A stretch of DNA of 64,000 nucleotides from JAGPUQ01 sp036961295 (GCA_036961295.1 JBALVX010000001.1:992001-1056000), one strand, 5' to 3'; shown: positions 35,599 to 45,317, counted from the first letter of the stretch. The notes: generated by a model from the sequence alone, not told the origin. Made by a program: numbers and translations.

Positions 35599-37266
35599 TT
35601 ATGCCGCGATTGCAGCGAGGCATTCTTCGGCAATGTTAAGCGGTCTCTGATTGCCGGCGTCGTCCATCTTACAGGCGTCCAGATAAAACTCGAGACTAAC
35701 TAGCATATCCGCAAAACTGTCCAGTTTAGTCGCGCCACTACCATTAATATTATTCCGCTCCAGAGCAAAAATTCGAGCACCCTCGATCAATTTTGAAAAA
35801 CGCTTCATATCCAATATGACTGCGCAAGCTCGTAAATCGGTAAAGGCCCGATCTAGTTCATTCATAATATCCGCGCGCGCGACATTTTTCTTCATCTCTT
35901 CTAACATTTCCTTGACCCCGACCAGGGCATCGGTAGCCCCCTGCAAAACGGCGTGACGAGCGGTTTTAAGCTGGCCATTCTGAATAATGACATCGAAAGG
36001 CTGGGCATCCCAGTCGGTAAGTTCTGCTCGAGTTGGCAGCGCCCCCCAAAATTCGGCAACGGCACTCTCAAGATACAACACTGAATTAGTGAATTCGACC
36101 ACCTGCTCGGTCTCAAGTTCTTTCCCCGCTTCGATTTGAACCGCGAGCTCCTCGGAGTGCCGTCGAAATTTGTCCGCGATGGAAGTCAAGCCCAATATCT
36201 GGCAGTGATCGCTCACCGTTGCAAAATCATGCTGAATGGTCGACATCACTTCTTTCGGTAACTGTCGATCTTCTTCTTGCGCAAGATCCAGCGCCGAGCG
36301 TATCGAAGCCACCATTTTTTGTAAGACATTAAAGGGCGAACGCTTATCGTCGCCTTTACCGAGCATTTGCTCGCGAATACTGGACAGATCAGCGTCGGTA
36401 AATTCCAGTACCGGAGCGCCGAATTCATGCTTGGCATTTTTGCGTTTTTTAGGGTCGGGATTCATCGCGACCAAGACCAGAAACGCACGCCACAAACCTT
36501 CAGGATAGAGATTCGAGCCCGGTTGATCTGATTTTGAATTAACAATACCGCGCAATTGTTTTTCAACCACCGCGAGCAGGCGCACCCGATCTAGCCGCAG
36601 AGTCAAACCACCGTCGGCCATTGAGTCCACCATGGCTTTAAATACCGCCCAGTAGTTTTTTTCCTGCGGGGATAGCCCGATGCGCACTAATCTTCCTGCC
36701 GCATCAGAGATGATCTGAAAACCCTTTTCCCGATTGGTATCTTTGAGAATATGCACTAAACCCATTTGGTAGAACTGGGTTATGCGCTTGAGTAAGGTCG
36801 CATCGGGCGCCGCATTGGCCAGGGTATCCTGAGACAGATGAAAACCCGGCCACTGAACTCTCGGCAACAGGTGATATTCGTAGAATGGCGGTTTTTTTTG
36901 TATAGCGCGTAAAGCGGACAATTCCGGGATTAGCAAGCAAGGATTATCCACGCGTTTTTTTACCAGGTAACCCAACAAACCTAAGGTGGCGTGCAACGCG
37001 TCCTGTATCGGAACCGCTATTACCGCCAGGGTCAGCGTGTTGGCTTTAAACTGCTCAAGTACGTCGCTCACCTCATCCATTAAACGGGAGATACCCTCAA
37101 GCTGACACACCACTGCGGCACCCCAGACGTCGCGAATCACCGCATTCAGCTCGTCGGCATTATCTGCACTCAAATTACGCGCCAGGCCCACGGCCTTTTC
37201 GACGGATCGACGCAATTCGTTCTTGGCCAGATCGATCGCATCGGGAGACAGTTTTTGCATAGACAC
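35599..37266 (-). CDS. fimL: Pilus/cAMP regulatory scaffold protein FimL
   Basis: A 555-residue soluble protein similar to FimL of P. aeruginosa. FimL resembles the N-terminal part of the chemotaxis-like kinase ChpA and affects twitching motility and cAMP levels through the adenylate cyclase CyaB and Vfr. The size (555 versus about 557) and the gene order with nhaB, dnaQ and rnhA support this. The domain is helical and histidine-phosphotransfer-like but lacks a clear phospho-accepting site, as expected for FimL. No chpA, pilG or cyaB gene is in the window. Divergent from nhaB. Confidence 0.8.
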   Translation of the reverse strand: MSMQKLSPDAIDLAKNELRRSVEKAVGLARNLSADNADELNAVIRDVWGAAVVCQLEGISRLMDEVSDVLEQFKANTLTLAVIAVPIQDALHATLGLLGYLVKKRVDNPCLLIPELSALRAIQKKPPFYEYHLLPRVQWPGFHLSQDTLANAAPDATLLKRITQFYQMGLVHILKDTNREKGFQIISDAAGRLVRIGLSPQEKNYWAVFKAMVDSMADGGLTLRLDRVRLLAVVEKQLRGIVNSKSDQPGSNLYPEGLWRAFLVLVAMNPDPKKRKNAKHEFGAPVLEFTDADLSSIREQMLGKGDDKRSPFNVLQKMVASIRSALDLAQEEDRQLPKEVMSTIQHDFATVSDHCQILGLTSIADKFRRHSEELAVQIEAGKELETEQVVEFTNSVLYLESAVAEFWGALPTRAELTDWDAQPFDVIIQNGQLKTARHAVLQGATDALVGVKEMLEEMKKNVARADIMNELDRAFTDLRACAVILDMKRFSKLIEGARIFALERNNINGSGATKLDSFADMLVSLEFYLDACKMDDAGNQRPLNIAEECLAAIAA

Positions 37267-37492
37267 TATAGTTTTACCACTTCCTATGAGCGGAATCGCC
37301 GCGAATTGCTTCCTATATTAAATTTATATTGAGCTTTTATCTGCAAGTTACCAAAAAACTTGGAATTACTCTATGTAAAAATGGCCTTTTCTTGGATAAT
37401 AGAGCGCCAGTTCACAGGCAGCGGTTCGGGATGAACGACCTGCGCCTTCCTTGCTAAGACGTCCACCAGGCCCACCATTTAGGATTTTCGCT

Positions 37493-38995
37493 ATGATCAA
37501 CTCCACCCTCCATGCCCTTCGCGAAAATTTTCTCGGCAATTCCCCGGGCTGGTACAAAAATACCATTATTGCTTTTCTAGTACTCAACCCCCTGTTGTTA
37601 ATGGCCTTCGACTCGTTTATCACCGGCTGGATATTCATCGCTGAATTTATCTTTACCCTGGCGATGGCTCTCAAATGTTATCCCTTGCAGCCGGGCGGAC
37701 TAATCGCTATTCAGGCTATCTTGCTGGGCATGGCCTCACCGGAATCGGTCTACCACGAGGCCGAATCAAATTTTCAGGTCATCCTACTGCTGATGTTTAT
37801 GGTCGCCGGCATCTACTTTATGCGCGAGCTACTCCTGTTTACCTTCTCGCGCATCTTATTAGGAATAAAGTCTAAGTCACTGTTATCTTTACTTTTTTGT
37901 TTCGCGGGCGCAATATTATCCGCCTTCCTTGACGCCCTTACCGTCACCGCTGTATTGATCAGTGTCTGCGTCGGGTTTTACTCGGTGTATCACAAGGTCG
38001 CCTCCGGGGTTCACTTCACCGACAGCGATCACAACTTCGGCCACGACGACGACGTACAGGATTATCGCCGCGAAGATTTAGATAATTTCCGCGGCTTCTT
38101 GCGCACTTTAATTATGCACGGAGCCATAGGCACCGCCCTTGGTGGAGTTACCACTCTTGTCGGCGAACCTCAGAACCTATTGATTGCAGAAAAAGCCGGA
38201 TGGGATTTTCTCGAGTTTTTCCTGATCATGGCTCCGGTGACAATACCTGTGCTCATCGCCGGATTTTGTACCTGCGTCGCTCTCGAATTTACCGGCTGGT
38301 TTAGCTACGGCTATAAATTACCCCCAGCGGTACGGGAAATTCTCGACGAGTACAACGAGCACGAAAACTCCAAACGCAAGGACTCGGATAAAGTAGAGCT
38401 GGTTGTTCAGGGCGTAGTCGCCCTAATTCTAGTGGCGGGCTTGGCTTTTCACCTCGCCGAAGTCGGTTTAATTGGCCTGATGGTCATTGTTCTACTCACC
38501 GCTTTTAACGGCGTGATAGAGGAACATCGCATTGGCCGCGCTTTTGAAGAGGCTCTGCCCTTTACCGCCCTACTTGTAGTGTTCTTCGCCATCGTCGCGG
38601 TGATTCACGAACAGCACTTGTTTACACCGGTGATTGACGCCGTACTCGCCATGGAGGTATCAAGCCAACCCTCTGTATTTTTCCTGGCTAACGGGCTGCT
38701 GTCGGCGATGAGCGACAATGTGTTTGTCGCCACGGTGTACATTAACGAGGTCAAAGCCGCACTGGATGCCGGCGATATTAGTCGAGAGCATTTTGATAAA
38801 TTGGCGGTAGCCATTAATACGGGTACCAATATACCCAGTGTTGCGACACCCAACGGTCAGGCTGCATTTTTGTTTTTATTAACCTCGGCACTGGCACCGC
38901 TGATTCGGTTGTCCTACGGTCGCATGGTGATTATGGCACTGCCTTACACCATCGTAATGACTAGCGTTGGTCTTATCGCTATCTCTTTTATATAA
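37493..38995 (+). CDS. nhaB: Na+/H+ antiporter NhaB
   Basis: Exports Na+ in exchange for H+ and helps pH and salt balance. The translated frame starts earlier at 37451, but ATG at 37493 (MINSTLHALRENFLGNSPGWYKNTII) matches the family start and has AGGA 8 bp upstream, so 500 residues is chosen. It is a multi-segment membrane protein with text such as DALTVTAVLISVCVGFYSVYHKV, FLANGLLSAMSDNVFVATVYINE and TNIPSVATPNGQAAFLFLLTS. Next to fimL, as in P. aeruginosa. Followed by a strong hairpin. Confidence 0.92.
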   Translation: MINSTLHALRENFLGNSPGWYKNTIIAFLVLNPLLLMAFDSFITGWIFIAEFIFTLAMALKCYPLQPGGLIAIQAILLGMASPESVYHEAESNFQVILLLMFMVAGIYFMRELLLFTFSRILLGIKSKSLLSLLFCFAGAILSAFLDALTVTAVLISVCVGFYSVYHKVASGVHFTDSDHNFGHDDDVQDYRREDLDNFRGFLRTLIMHGAIGTALGGVTTLVGEPQNLLIAEKAGWDFLEFFLIMAPVTIPVLIAGFCTCVALEFTGWFSYGYKLPPAVREILDEYNEHENSKRKDSDKVELVVQGVVALILVAGLAFHLAEVGLIGLMVIVLLTAFNGVIEEHRIGRAFEEALPFTALLVVFFAIVAVIHEQHLFTPVIDAVLAMEVSSQPSVFFLANGLLSAMSDNVFVATVYINEVKAALDAGDISREHFDKLAVAINTGTNIPSVATPNGQAAFLFLLTSALAPLIRLSYGRMVIMALPYTIVMTSVGLIAISFI

Positions 38996-39051
38996 GCGCA
39001 CTTTATAGCGCACTTGATATAGACACACTTTATATAAATACACCTGGCATA

Positions 39052-39093
39052 GAGTAGTTTTCAGCGTCGTGGGGCTTACGCTGAGAACTACTC
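39052..39093. terminator. Strong hairpin between convergent nhaB and dnaQ
   Basis: Arms 39052-39067 and 39078-39093 form a 16-bp stem with one wobble pair and a 10-nt loop. It lies 57 bp after the nhaB stop and 14 bp from the dnaQ stop, between genes that converge. No strong T-run follows on either strand, so termination or RNA-end protection is possible but not certain. Confidence 0.5.
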
Positions 39094-39106
39094 CGAGCTG
39101 GAATAT

Positions 39107-39892
39107 TTAGTTTTGCAAGACTTCTCTTTCCGGGCTTTCCTTTACCAAGCCATCCTTTGCTAACCCTTCCTTTAGCAACCCTTCCTTGACCAACCAAAGA
39201 CAAGCGCCGTCACTGGCTTTATCGATCACCGCCAGCTTTTCACGATGAGCCTGAACTTCATCCTCGCTCGCCATAATGACCTTAAGTGCCGGTCGCACGT
39301 CGGTGAGTAGCCGATTACTTTCTTCGCGACCCAGGCCGCCATTGTCCGCAGAATTATCGCCCCCCAGGCCCAGCGACACCTGACCACCGGTCATCGTTAG
39401 GTAAACGTCGGCAAGAATCTCCGCATCCAGTAAGGCACCGTGTAATTCTCGCTGGGAATTATCCACGCCATAGCGCCGACATAAGGCATCAAGATTATTC
39501 TTCTGGCCAGGGTGTAAACGGCGCGCCAGCAGCAACGTATCGATAATGTCGTTGCTTATCGGAATAGCCGACTTAGGAAGCTTGCCTAACTCATGATTGA
39601 GAAAACCCAAATCAAAGGGTGCGTTGTGGATAATCAGCTCCGCGCCGTCGATAAAGGCGAGAAACTCGTCCGCAATTAATTCAAATTTCGGCTTGTCCAT
39701 CAGACTTTCACGGCTAATCCCGTGCACACTTTCGGCACCCGCATCAATGTCTCGATCCGGATTAATGTACTGATGATAATGTCGCCCGCTAAGGCGACGA
39801 TTCACTAACTCGACACAACCAATTTCGATAATGCGATGATCCTGACTCACTTCCAGGCCGGTGGTTTCCGTATCCAGTACTACTTGCCGCAT
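39107..39892 (-). CDS. dnaQ: DNA polymerase III epsilon subunit (proofreading exonuclease)
   Basis: The 3'-5' exonuclease proofreader of the replicative polymerase. Of 261 residues, the exonuclease core carries the acidic D7 and E9 in VVLDTETTGLE, then IIHNAPFDLGFLNHEL near 92 and LHGALLDAEILADVY near 154. The C-terminal segment that binds the alpha subunit is present but ends in a degenerate 5-residue repeat (KEGLL-KEGLA-KDGLV), encoded by 15-bp DNA repeats. The repeat is unlike other DnaQ tails known to me and might vary. Next to rnhA, 9 bp apart. Confidence 0.92.
   Translation of the reverse strand: MRQVVLDTETTGLEVSQDHRIIEIGCVELVNRRLSGRHYHQYINPDRDIDAGAESVHGISRESLMDKPKFELIADEFLAFIDGAELIIHNAPFDLGFLNHELGKLPKSAIPISNDIIDTLLLARRLHPGQKNNLDALCRRYGVDNSQRELHGALLDAEILADVYLTMTGGQVSLGLGGDNSADNGGLGREESNRLLTDVRPALKVIMASEDEVQAHREKLAVIDKASDGACLWLVKEGLLKEGLAKDGLVKESPEREVLQN
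39139..39195. repeat. 15-bp tandem repeats encoding the DnaQ tail
   Basis: Units at 39139, 39154 and 39169 (cctttaccaagccat, cctttgctaaccctt, cctttagcaaccctt), with a partial unit at 39184. On the minus strand they encode 5-residue Lys/Glu/Gly/Leu repeats at the extreme end of DnaQ. Confidence 0.8.
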
Positions 39893-39901
39893 TTAAGCCT
39901 C

Positions 39902-40342
39902 CTACCCCGCCAACAATTCATCGATGCCACAGTTAGCCAGTTGATCGGCAATTTCATTTTCACGGTGACCGCTGTGGCCTTTCACCCAATGCCAGTTAAC
40001 CTGATGACGAGCCGCCTCGCGCTCAAGGCGCTGCCATAAATCCACATTCTTTACCGGTTTTTTACTGGCGGTTTTCCAGCCTCGAGCTTTCCAGTTGGCC
40101 ATCCATTCGGTAATACCCAGGCGCACATACTGGGAATCCGTGGTCAGCTCCACCGCACAGGCTTCTGACAAAGCTGCCAAACCTTCGATGGCCGCCATCA
40201 GCTCCATACGATTATTGGTGGTATCGGCAGCACCGCCATGGAGGTGCTTTTCGCTACCGTCACAACGCAGCAAGGCACCCCAACCACCCGGCCCCGGATT
40301 GCCCCGGCAGGCGCCGTCGGTAAAAACTTCTACTTTTTTCAC
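39902..40342 (-). CDS. rnhA: Ribonuclease HI
   Basis: Removes RNA from RNA-DNA hybrids. Catalytic acidic residues are D9, E47, D69 and D133, with the second metal-site His H123 in VKGHSGHREN. The frame continues upstream to a TTG codon at 40360, but the GTG at 40342 (MKKVEVFTDGACRGN) matches the family length and has GGA about 6 bp upstream. RNase HI and dnaQ are commonly adjacent in gammaproteobacteria, as here. Confidence 0.93.
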   Translation of the reverse strand: MKKVEVFTDGACRGNPGPGGWGALLRCDGSEKHLHGGAADTTNNRMELMAAIEGLAALSEACAVELTTDSQYVRLGITEWMANWKARGWKTASKKPVKNVDLWQRLEREAARHQVNWHWVKGHSGHRENEIADQLANCGIDELLAG

Positions 40343-40447
40343 ACTTAATCCATACACCAAAATTACTTATTTTTTGTCGCTGCCAGTATAGCGGCTCGAC
40401 GCTCTTCGGCGGTTAATTTAGGGTCTCTATCTGTATTTATACATTGA

Positions 40448-41308
40448 TTATTTACTGCCCCACCGATAATCAGTATTCCCCGCTCCAGCCTTCTTTTGAG
40501 TATTCTCAACATTCGGTAACGAGGACGCATGCCCGTTTCCCGCCAACGCTGGCAAGCGAACCGGCAGCCAATTAGGCTGGGTAAGCGGGCTTAAGGGCGC
40601 GACGCGCTTGGTGGCTGCCAATACATAAAAAGCCCGGCGATGGACTTCGGTTAATCCCCGCGCGCGCGTCATCAGATCCGGCGCGCTGTCGGGCTCGCTA
40701 AAGCCACGGTAGCTGTACGTGACCTCAAACCCCAGCAAGGTTAACCAATCGATCACCCGCGACAAACGCAGGCTGTGATAGCGCCAGATTGGGTTTGCGC
40801 TCACTAGTACTCCGGGCCATCGGGCCAAACCAAAGACAGTGAGAGGGTTAAAACCCACTATCACCAAATGACCACCGGCAGTGACCACTCTGGCAACCTC
40901 GTTCAGAACTTCGTGGGGCCTGGAAGAAAAATCGAGGACGTGGTGCAAGACCATCACATCAATCGCGTCGGAAGGTAGGGGCAAGGTTTCAAAATCGGCT
41001 ATGCCTGCTATTTGCGAGCTAGCATTTTGACCATCGTTTTGTTCATTGCTTTGTTCACCGCTTTGCTTAACTGCGAGCTTAAAACGATGGCGTAGATCAA
41101 AACATGTCGTTAGATCATGTCCTCGGGAAACTCCGAGATGACCAAGGCGATAACCGGACAGAGAGGATAAATTAGTTTCGCAGCAACGCCGCTGCGCCGC
41201 CAACATCCGGGCCGCAAACGGCGTAGCAAACCACTCTTCGAGGGCATCCTGAGTCTCCACCAGCTCGGCTACTCGATAGCGATTTTTAATCGTTTCGACC
41301 CAACTCAA
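40448..41308 (-). CDS. SAM-dependent methyltransferase, class I
   Basis: A 286-residue class I methyltransferase. The Rossmann-type motifs include GYRLGHLGVSRGHD (SAM-binding area, though not the usual GxGxG) and the acidic loop FETLPLPSDAIDVMVLHHVLDF, followed by GGHLVIVGFNPLTV. It resembles the PA1814-type protein next to rnhA in P. aeruginosa. The substrate is unknown. A stretch of Gln/Glu/Asn repeats (SGEQSNEQNDGQN, about 80-95) comes from 12-bp DNA repeats and lies between motifs I and II. Confidence 0.7.
   Translation of the reverse strand: MSWVETIKNRYRVAELVETQDALEEWFATPFAARMLAAQRRCCETNLSSLSGYRLGHLGVSRGHDLTTCFDLRHRFKLAVKQSGEQSNEQNDGQNASSQIAGIADFETLPLPSDAIDVMVLHHVLDFSSRPHEVLNEVARVVTAGGHLVIVGFNPLTVFGLARWPGVLVSANPIWRYHSLRLSRVIDWLTLLGFEVTYSYRGFSEPDSAPDLMTRARGLTEVHRRAFYVLAATKRVAPLSPLTQPNWLPVRLPALAGNGHASSLPNVENTQKKAGAGNTDYRWGSK
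41035..41070. repeat. 12-bp tandem repeats inside the methyltransferase gene
   Basis: Three 12-bp units (41035, 41047, 41059; cgttttgttcat and variants) encode on the minus strand the EQSG/EQSN-type stretch. The frame is kept. Confidence 0.75.
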
Positions 41309-41622
41309 CGCGCTTTTATCTCCATACCAGCTGTCATGTCTCTAAGTAAAATTAAGCCTCCACCGTGTTTGAGGCCAGGCATTTGAGCTTTAGCGTAGCA
41401 CCCTCAGGGTAAAAAACTCCAGCCCAAAGCCCGCTTTAAACACACCAATTTCTCTACAGAACCTTCTAAACCTGCCAACAGGTAATGAGCAAGCTACTCA
41501 CGGGCGTCAAACCCCGACCGAGTCCATTAAAAATGAGAATTTCATCATATCCTGAGCCTTAACGATTGAAGCAGGAGCCTACGGTCGATAAACTGCCAAG
41601 TTGTTAATATCAACAAGGAATA
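41309..41622. other. 314-bp divergent region between the methyltransferase gene and mltD
   Basis: No gene was found. A weak promoter candidate for mltD is TTGAAG at 41566 followed by ATAAAC after 16 bp. AAGGA lies just before the mltD ATG, closer than is ideal. In P. aeruginosa I recall gloB between mltD and the methyltransferase gene; no gloB is present here. Confidence 0.4.
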
Positions 41623-43290
41623 ATGGCCAGGATGCATATAGTGCGAAGCAATAACCCTCAGCTCATCTCCCGCATTCCTCGTTTCAGCTCACGGCTGAGT
41701 CGACGTTTGACTGCACCGCTCATTGCACTGACCCTATGCTCTGCCTGCAGCACCGTATATACCACCGACCCCCAACCAGCACCGCCCGCACCCCCGGTCA
41801 CCCCGGCACCAGAACTCAACTTACAGTCGCTAACCCCGGGTGACTACCGCTCAATGGCGGACCTACTTGCACCCGCCAACACCAACCCAGGCGACGAAAC
41901 AGGGCAAGCATTGGTGCCGAACAGCGCTAATTTGTGGTCGACCATCAACCAGGGCACCGTCTTTGCCAGCCATGCTGAGAATATTCGTATCGACAAATTT
42001 GTCGCCTGGTATCAGAACAATCCCAGTTATTTCGATCCGATCTTTGCACGCGCCCCACTTTATCTCGGCCACATTACCGCGCAACTACAACAACACCAGA
42101 TGCCCCTGGAGCTAGCCCTGCTGCCTTTTGTAGAGAGCGCCTACAACCCTTTTGCCTATTCGCGCAGCAATGCTGCTGGCCTGTGGCAGTTTATTCCCCG
42201 TACCGGGGATCATATGGGGCTGACGCGCAACTGGTGGTACGACGGCCGTCGGGATGTCGAGCAGTCTACCGAAGCTGCCATTCAATACCTGAGCTATCTA
42301 AATCAGCGCTTTGAGGGCGACTGGTTACTGACCCTGGCCGCCTACAATGGTGGAGAAGGCACCGTGAGCCGGGCTATGAAACGTAATGCCCGTGCCGGTA
42401 AAGCCACGGATTTTTGGAGTCTGGATCTGTCCCGGGAAACCCGAGCCTATGTTCCTCGATTATTGGCGCTGGCCCGTATTTGTGCAAATCCAGAAAGCTA
42501 TGGCCTATCGTTCCCGGTGATTGCAGACGCGCAACGCTTCACTGGCGTAGATCTGAGTGGACGAATAACTCTTAATAAAGTTGCCGAACTGGCCGGCATC
42601 GATCACGATCTGGCGCGCAAACTTAATCCGGGGCTACGTCAGGGCGTAACCCCGCCGGCAGGCCCTCACCGTATTGTATTACCCCTCGAGAAAGCGGCCG
42701 CTTTTAAAACCCGCATTGCAGCGACCCCAAAACACCTGTGGCAGCCCGCTCGCCAATACACCGTAAAATCCGGCGACACACTGAGCGCCATCGCGCTGCA
42801 AAATGGCGTCCCCCTGGCAGCCATGAAAGCGGAAAACAATCTACTTTCAAATCGAATTAAAGTGGGAAAGGTACTCAATATCCCCGGCACCGGGGTTTCC
42901 ACCATTGCGCCTCTTGATCGCGAGGCGAATCCACCGGTTTACTATCGTATCAAACAGGGAGATTCGCTGTGGGCAATAGCGCGTCGCTTCGACGTGAATA
43001 GTCGTGCACTAAGCCGCTGGAACAATCTTGCACTGGGCAGCATCTTACAACCCGGACAGCGATTGCGGATTTATCCAAGCGCCAGTAGTCAATCAGGTGC
43101 CAACAGCCAGTTAAGTGCCAACAGCCAGGCTAAGGGCGAAGTGCACTACCGGGTGAAACGTGGCGATTCACTGTATACCATTGCCCGCCAGCATCGCATC
43201 AGTATCGCCGACATTTTGCTCTGGAATAAAATCAAGTCCTCTGATCTGCTTCAGCCCGGTCAGCGCTTACGGTTGTTGATTAGGTCCTAG
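41623..43290 (+). CDS. mltD: Membrane-bound lytic murein transglycosylase D
   Basis: A periplasmic lytic transglycosylase that cuts peptidoglycan. The 555-residue lipoprotein has a Cys at residue 42 following LTLCSA. The lytic domain has the catalytic Glu E171 in LLPFVESAYNPFAYS, then SNAAGLWQFIPRTGDHMGL and AAYNGGEGTVSRAM. Three LysM repeats lie at about 377-420, 441-484 and 507-551. Between the second and third LysM is a short Gly/Ala/Asn/Ser/Gln repeat of coding microsatellite type. The first ATG is used; a later ATG three codons on is possible. Confidence 0.94.
   Translation: MARMHIVRSNNPQLISRIPRFSSRLSRRLTAPLIALTLCSACSTVYTTDPQPAPPAPPVTPAPELNLQSLTPGDYRSMADLLAPANTNPGDETGQALVPNSANLWSTINQGTVFASHAENIRIDKFVAWYQNNPSYFDPIFARAPLYLGHITAQLQQHQMPLELALLPFVESAYNPFAYSRSNAAGLWQFIPRTGDHMGLTRNWWYDGRRDVEQSTEAAIQYLSYLNQRFEGDWLLTLAAYNGGEGTVSRAMKRNARAGKATDFWSLDLSRETRAYVPRLLALARICANPESYGLSFPVIADAQRFTGVDLSGRITLNKVAELAGIDHDLARKLNPGLRQGVTPPAGPHRIVLPLEKAAAFKTRIAATPKHLWQPARQYTVKSGDTLSAIALQNGVPLAAMKAENNLLSNRIKVGKVLNIPGTGVSTIAPLDREANPPVYYRIKQGDSLWAIARRFDVNSRALSRWNNLALGSILQPGQRLRIYPSASSQSGANSQLSANSQAKGEVHYRVKRGDSLYTIARQHRISIADILLWNKIKSSDLLQPGQRLRLLIRS
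43097..43128. repeat. 18-bp tandem repeat inside mltD
   Basis: Two copies of gtgccaacagccag separated by 4 bp (43097-43110 and 43115-43128), encoding the GANSQ-type stretch between LysM domains. In frame. Confidence 0.7.
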
Positions 43291-43379
43291 TAATTTGATC
43301 CTGGAATTGCCTGGATTCAAGACAACTGACTCAGGGTAATTAATTCAGGAGAATGAACTCGATACTCGAATTTACAAAA

Positions 43380-45317
43380 CTACTGATTCGACCCTACGAA
43401 AGCACTAAGATCAATATCGGCTTCCGCCACTAGCGTCTTTTGGTAGGCAGCAAAGTCACGTGCGGCGCTGGCACGACTCAACGATGTGCGCATAGCACCC
43501 AGCTGTTCGGCAACTTGCGCCTGCTCACCGCCCTCACTGATGGCGTCCAGGGAATAAACCACTATATCACCCGCTGCCGTTGCGAATGACCGTACCGCAG
43601 GCACCGCGGTTGCAGCGGGAAGCTCAAACACCTGCGCCACCACCTCTCTATTCACACCAGGAGCATAGCGTTGGGTTGCCAGGCTCACCTGCCAGTTCAG
43701 ATCGTTGGCGGTGGCCACGCTTTCTATGGTTTCACCCGCCGCGATCCCTGCCCTAATCTGAGCCACGTACGCTTTCCCCTGTGCTTCCAATTCAAGGGCG
43801 GCCTTATCGGTCTTGACCTGCTCTTCAACCTGCCCACGAACTTCGTCGAGACTCAATATCCGTTCTGGCTGGTGTTCCTTCAATTTCAGTACCAGCACAT
43901 TGCCTTGCGACAACTCCAGTACTTCGCTGGCGTAACCGTTGTCGAGCACGTCTTCACTAAACGCCACTTCAAGTACCGTCGGATTATTAACAATATCGTC
44001 GCCGGAGTCGTCGGCGGAAGTATTGCCATTGCGTATCCCTTGCCGAGTAAGCGCCGGCGAAGTTTTTAATTCCAAACCCAGCTCGTCTGCAACCTCTGAG
44101 AGATTGGTATTGTTATAGGCCAGGTCACCCAATTCTTCGACTTTTTCGGGCATCAGGTCAAGGGCGAGTTGCTGACGCAGCTCATTTCCCATGCGCTCAC
44201 GCTCCTCCTCAAAAGAGCGAACAATAGTTTTTTCCTCGCGCAGTACCTTAATCAAATGCCATCCACTATCTATTTCGACGGGCGAGGACACCTGTCCAAC
44301 ATCGAGTTCAGCAACCGCCGTCTGGAAAGCCAGGGGCATGTCAGCAGCGATAAATTCTCCAATCTCACCGCCCTGCTCAGCACTCAGTAAATCCTCGCTG
44401 TATTGACGAGCCACTGCGGCAAATTCATCACCCTGCTCCAGGGCTGTCTGAACATTCGCCAATTTTTCGGTATGTGAACCGTTCTCCTGATTCTCAATCA
44501 TAATATGGCCGACAAACAAACGTCTCGACGCTTCCGCCGCCGCTAATTGATCATCGTAGTAGGCTTTCATTGCCATATCATCGAGCGTTACGCTCTCGGT
44601 CAAATCGCCTAACTTTAATTCAATGTAATCAAACACTACGGTTTCCGCCGCGACAAACTGAGCGCTACGCTGAGCGTAGGACGCTTTAATTTCAGCCTCG
44701 CTGACGACCATACGCTCCCGAACCGGCTCGATAGGCAGGGTTAAATAATGGAAGTCGCGAGACTGCTCCATTAAAGTCACCACTCTTTGCAATTCGCTAC
44801 GCGTCAAAAACCCGGTATTAGTAATACCCTGTGCGAGTTGACTCACCAGGAGTTCACTTTCGATAAAGCGGCGATGGGTTTGCGGAGTGTACTGATTCCG
44901 CGCCAGATAGTTTAAGTAGTTGTCTTTTGAAAACTGGCCATCGACCTGAAAGATTTCTACCTCCTTCAATAATCTGGCAAGCGTACTCGAGGCTACTGCC
45001 ATCCCCGTGTCGCGGGCCTGGTTTTCAAGCGCCTTGGCATTGGCCATATTTTGTAACACCGGGCCATAGAGTAATTCATCTGACACCGTACTGGGATCCA
45101 CCTCCCCAAACTGCTGCTGGATTAAATTTCGCCGCCGTTGGATTGCGCGGGTAACTTCAAGGCGCGTAATACGTTCGCCATCGATATTAGCCGCCTCTTC
45201 GACCGAGGCACCAGTAAAAAAAATCGACTCTATGCCCAAAAAAGCAAAGGGTATGGCGATTAGTATGACGATAAATTTCGCCGCGCCGCTAATACTTTCC
45301 CTAAAATCCTGCAACAT
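43380..45317 (-). CDS. ppiD: Peptidyl-prolyl cis-trans isomerase PpiD
   Basis: A membrane-anchored periplasmic foldase with a SurA-like domain and a parvulin domain. The 645-residue protein has one N-terminal membrane segment (about 13-32, FIVILIAIPFAFLGIES). The parvulin segment spans about 265-365 and includes VGHIMIEN, SAEQGGEIGEF and GWHLIKVLREE, with the usual Asp/His pattern. It follows hupB, as in most gammaproteobacteria. The large C-terminal region has no catalytic residues. Confidence 0.92.
   Translation of the reverse strand: MLQDFRESISGAAKFIVILIAIPFAFLGIESIFFTGASVEEAANIDGERITRLEVTRAIQRRRNLIQQQFGEVDPSTVSDELLYGPVLQNMANAKALENQARDTGMAVASSTLARLLKEVEIFQVDGQFSKDNYLNYLARNQYTPQTHRRFIESELLVSQLAQGITNTGFLTRSELQRVVTLMEQSRDFHYLTLPIEPVRERMVVSEAEIKASYAQRSAQFVAAETVVFDYIELKLGDLTESVTLDDMAMKAYYDDQLAAAEASRRLFVGHIMIENQENGSHTEKLANVQTALEQGDEFAAVARQYSEDLLSAEQGGEIGEFIAADMPLAFQTAVAELDVGQVSSPVEIDSGWHLIKVLREEKTIVRSFEEERERMGNELRQQLALDLMPEKVEELGDLAYNNTNLSEVADELGLELKTSPALTRQGIRNGNTSADDSGDDIVNNPTVLEVAFSEDVLDNGYASEVLELSQGNVLVLKLKEHQPERILSLDEVRGQVEEQVKTDKAALELEAQGKAYVAQIRAGIAAGETIESVATANDLNWQVSLATQRYAPGVNREVVAQVFELPAATAVPAVRSFATAAGDIVVYSLDAISEGGEQAQVAEQLGAMRTSLSRASAARDFAAYQKTLVAEADIDLSAFVGSNQ

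Noticed and set aside
37451..37492. Upstream extension of the nhaB frame
   Set aside because: The residues before MINSTL are unlike the family, and AGGA lies before the 37493 ATG.
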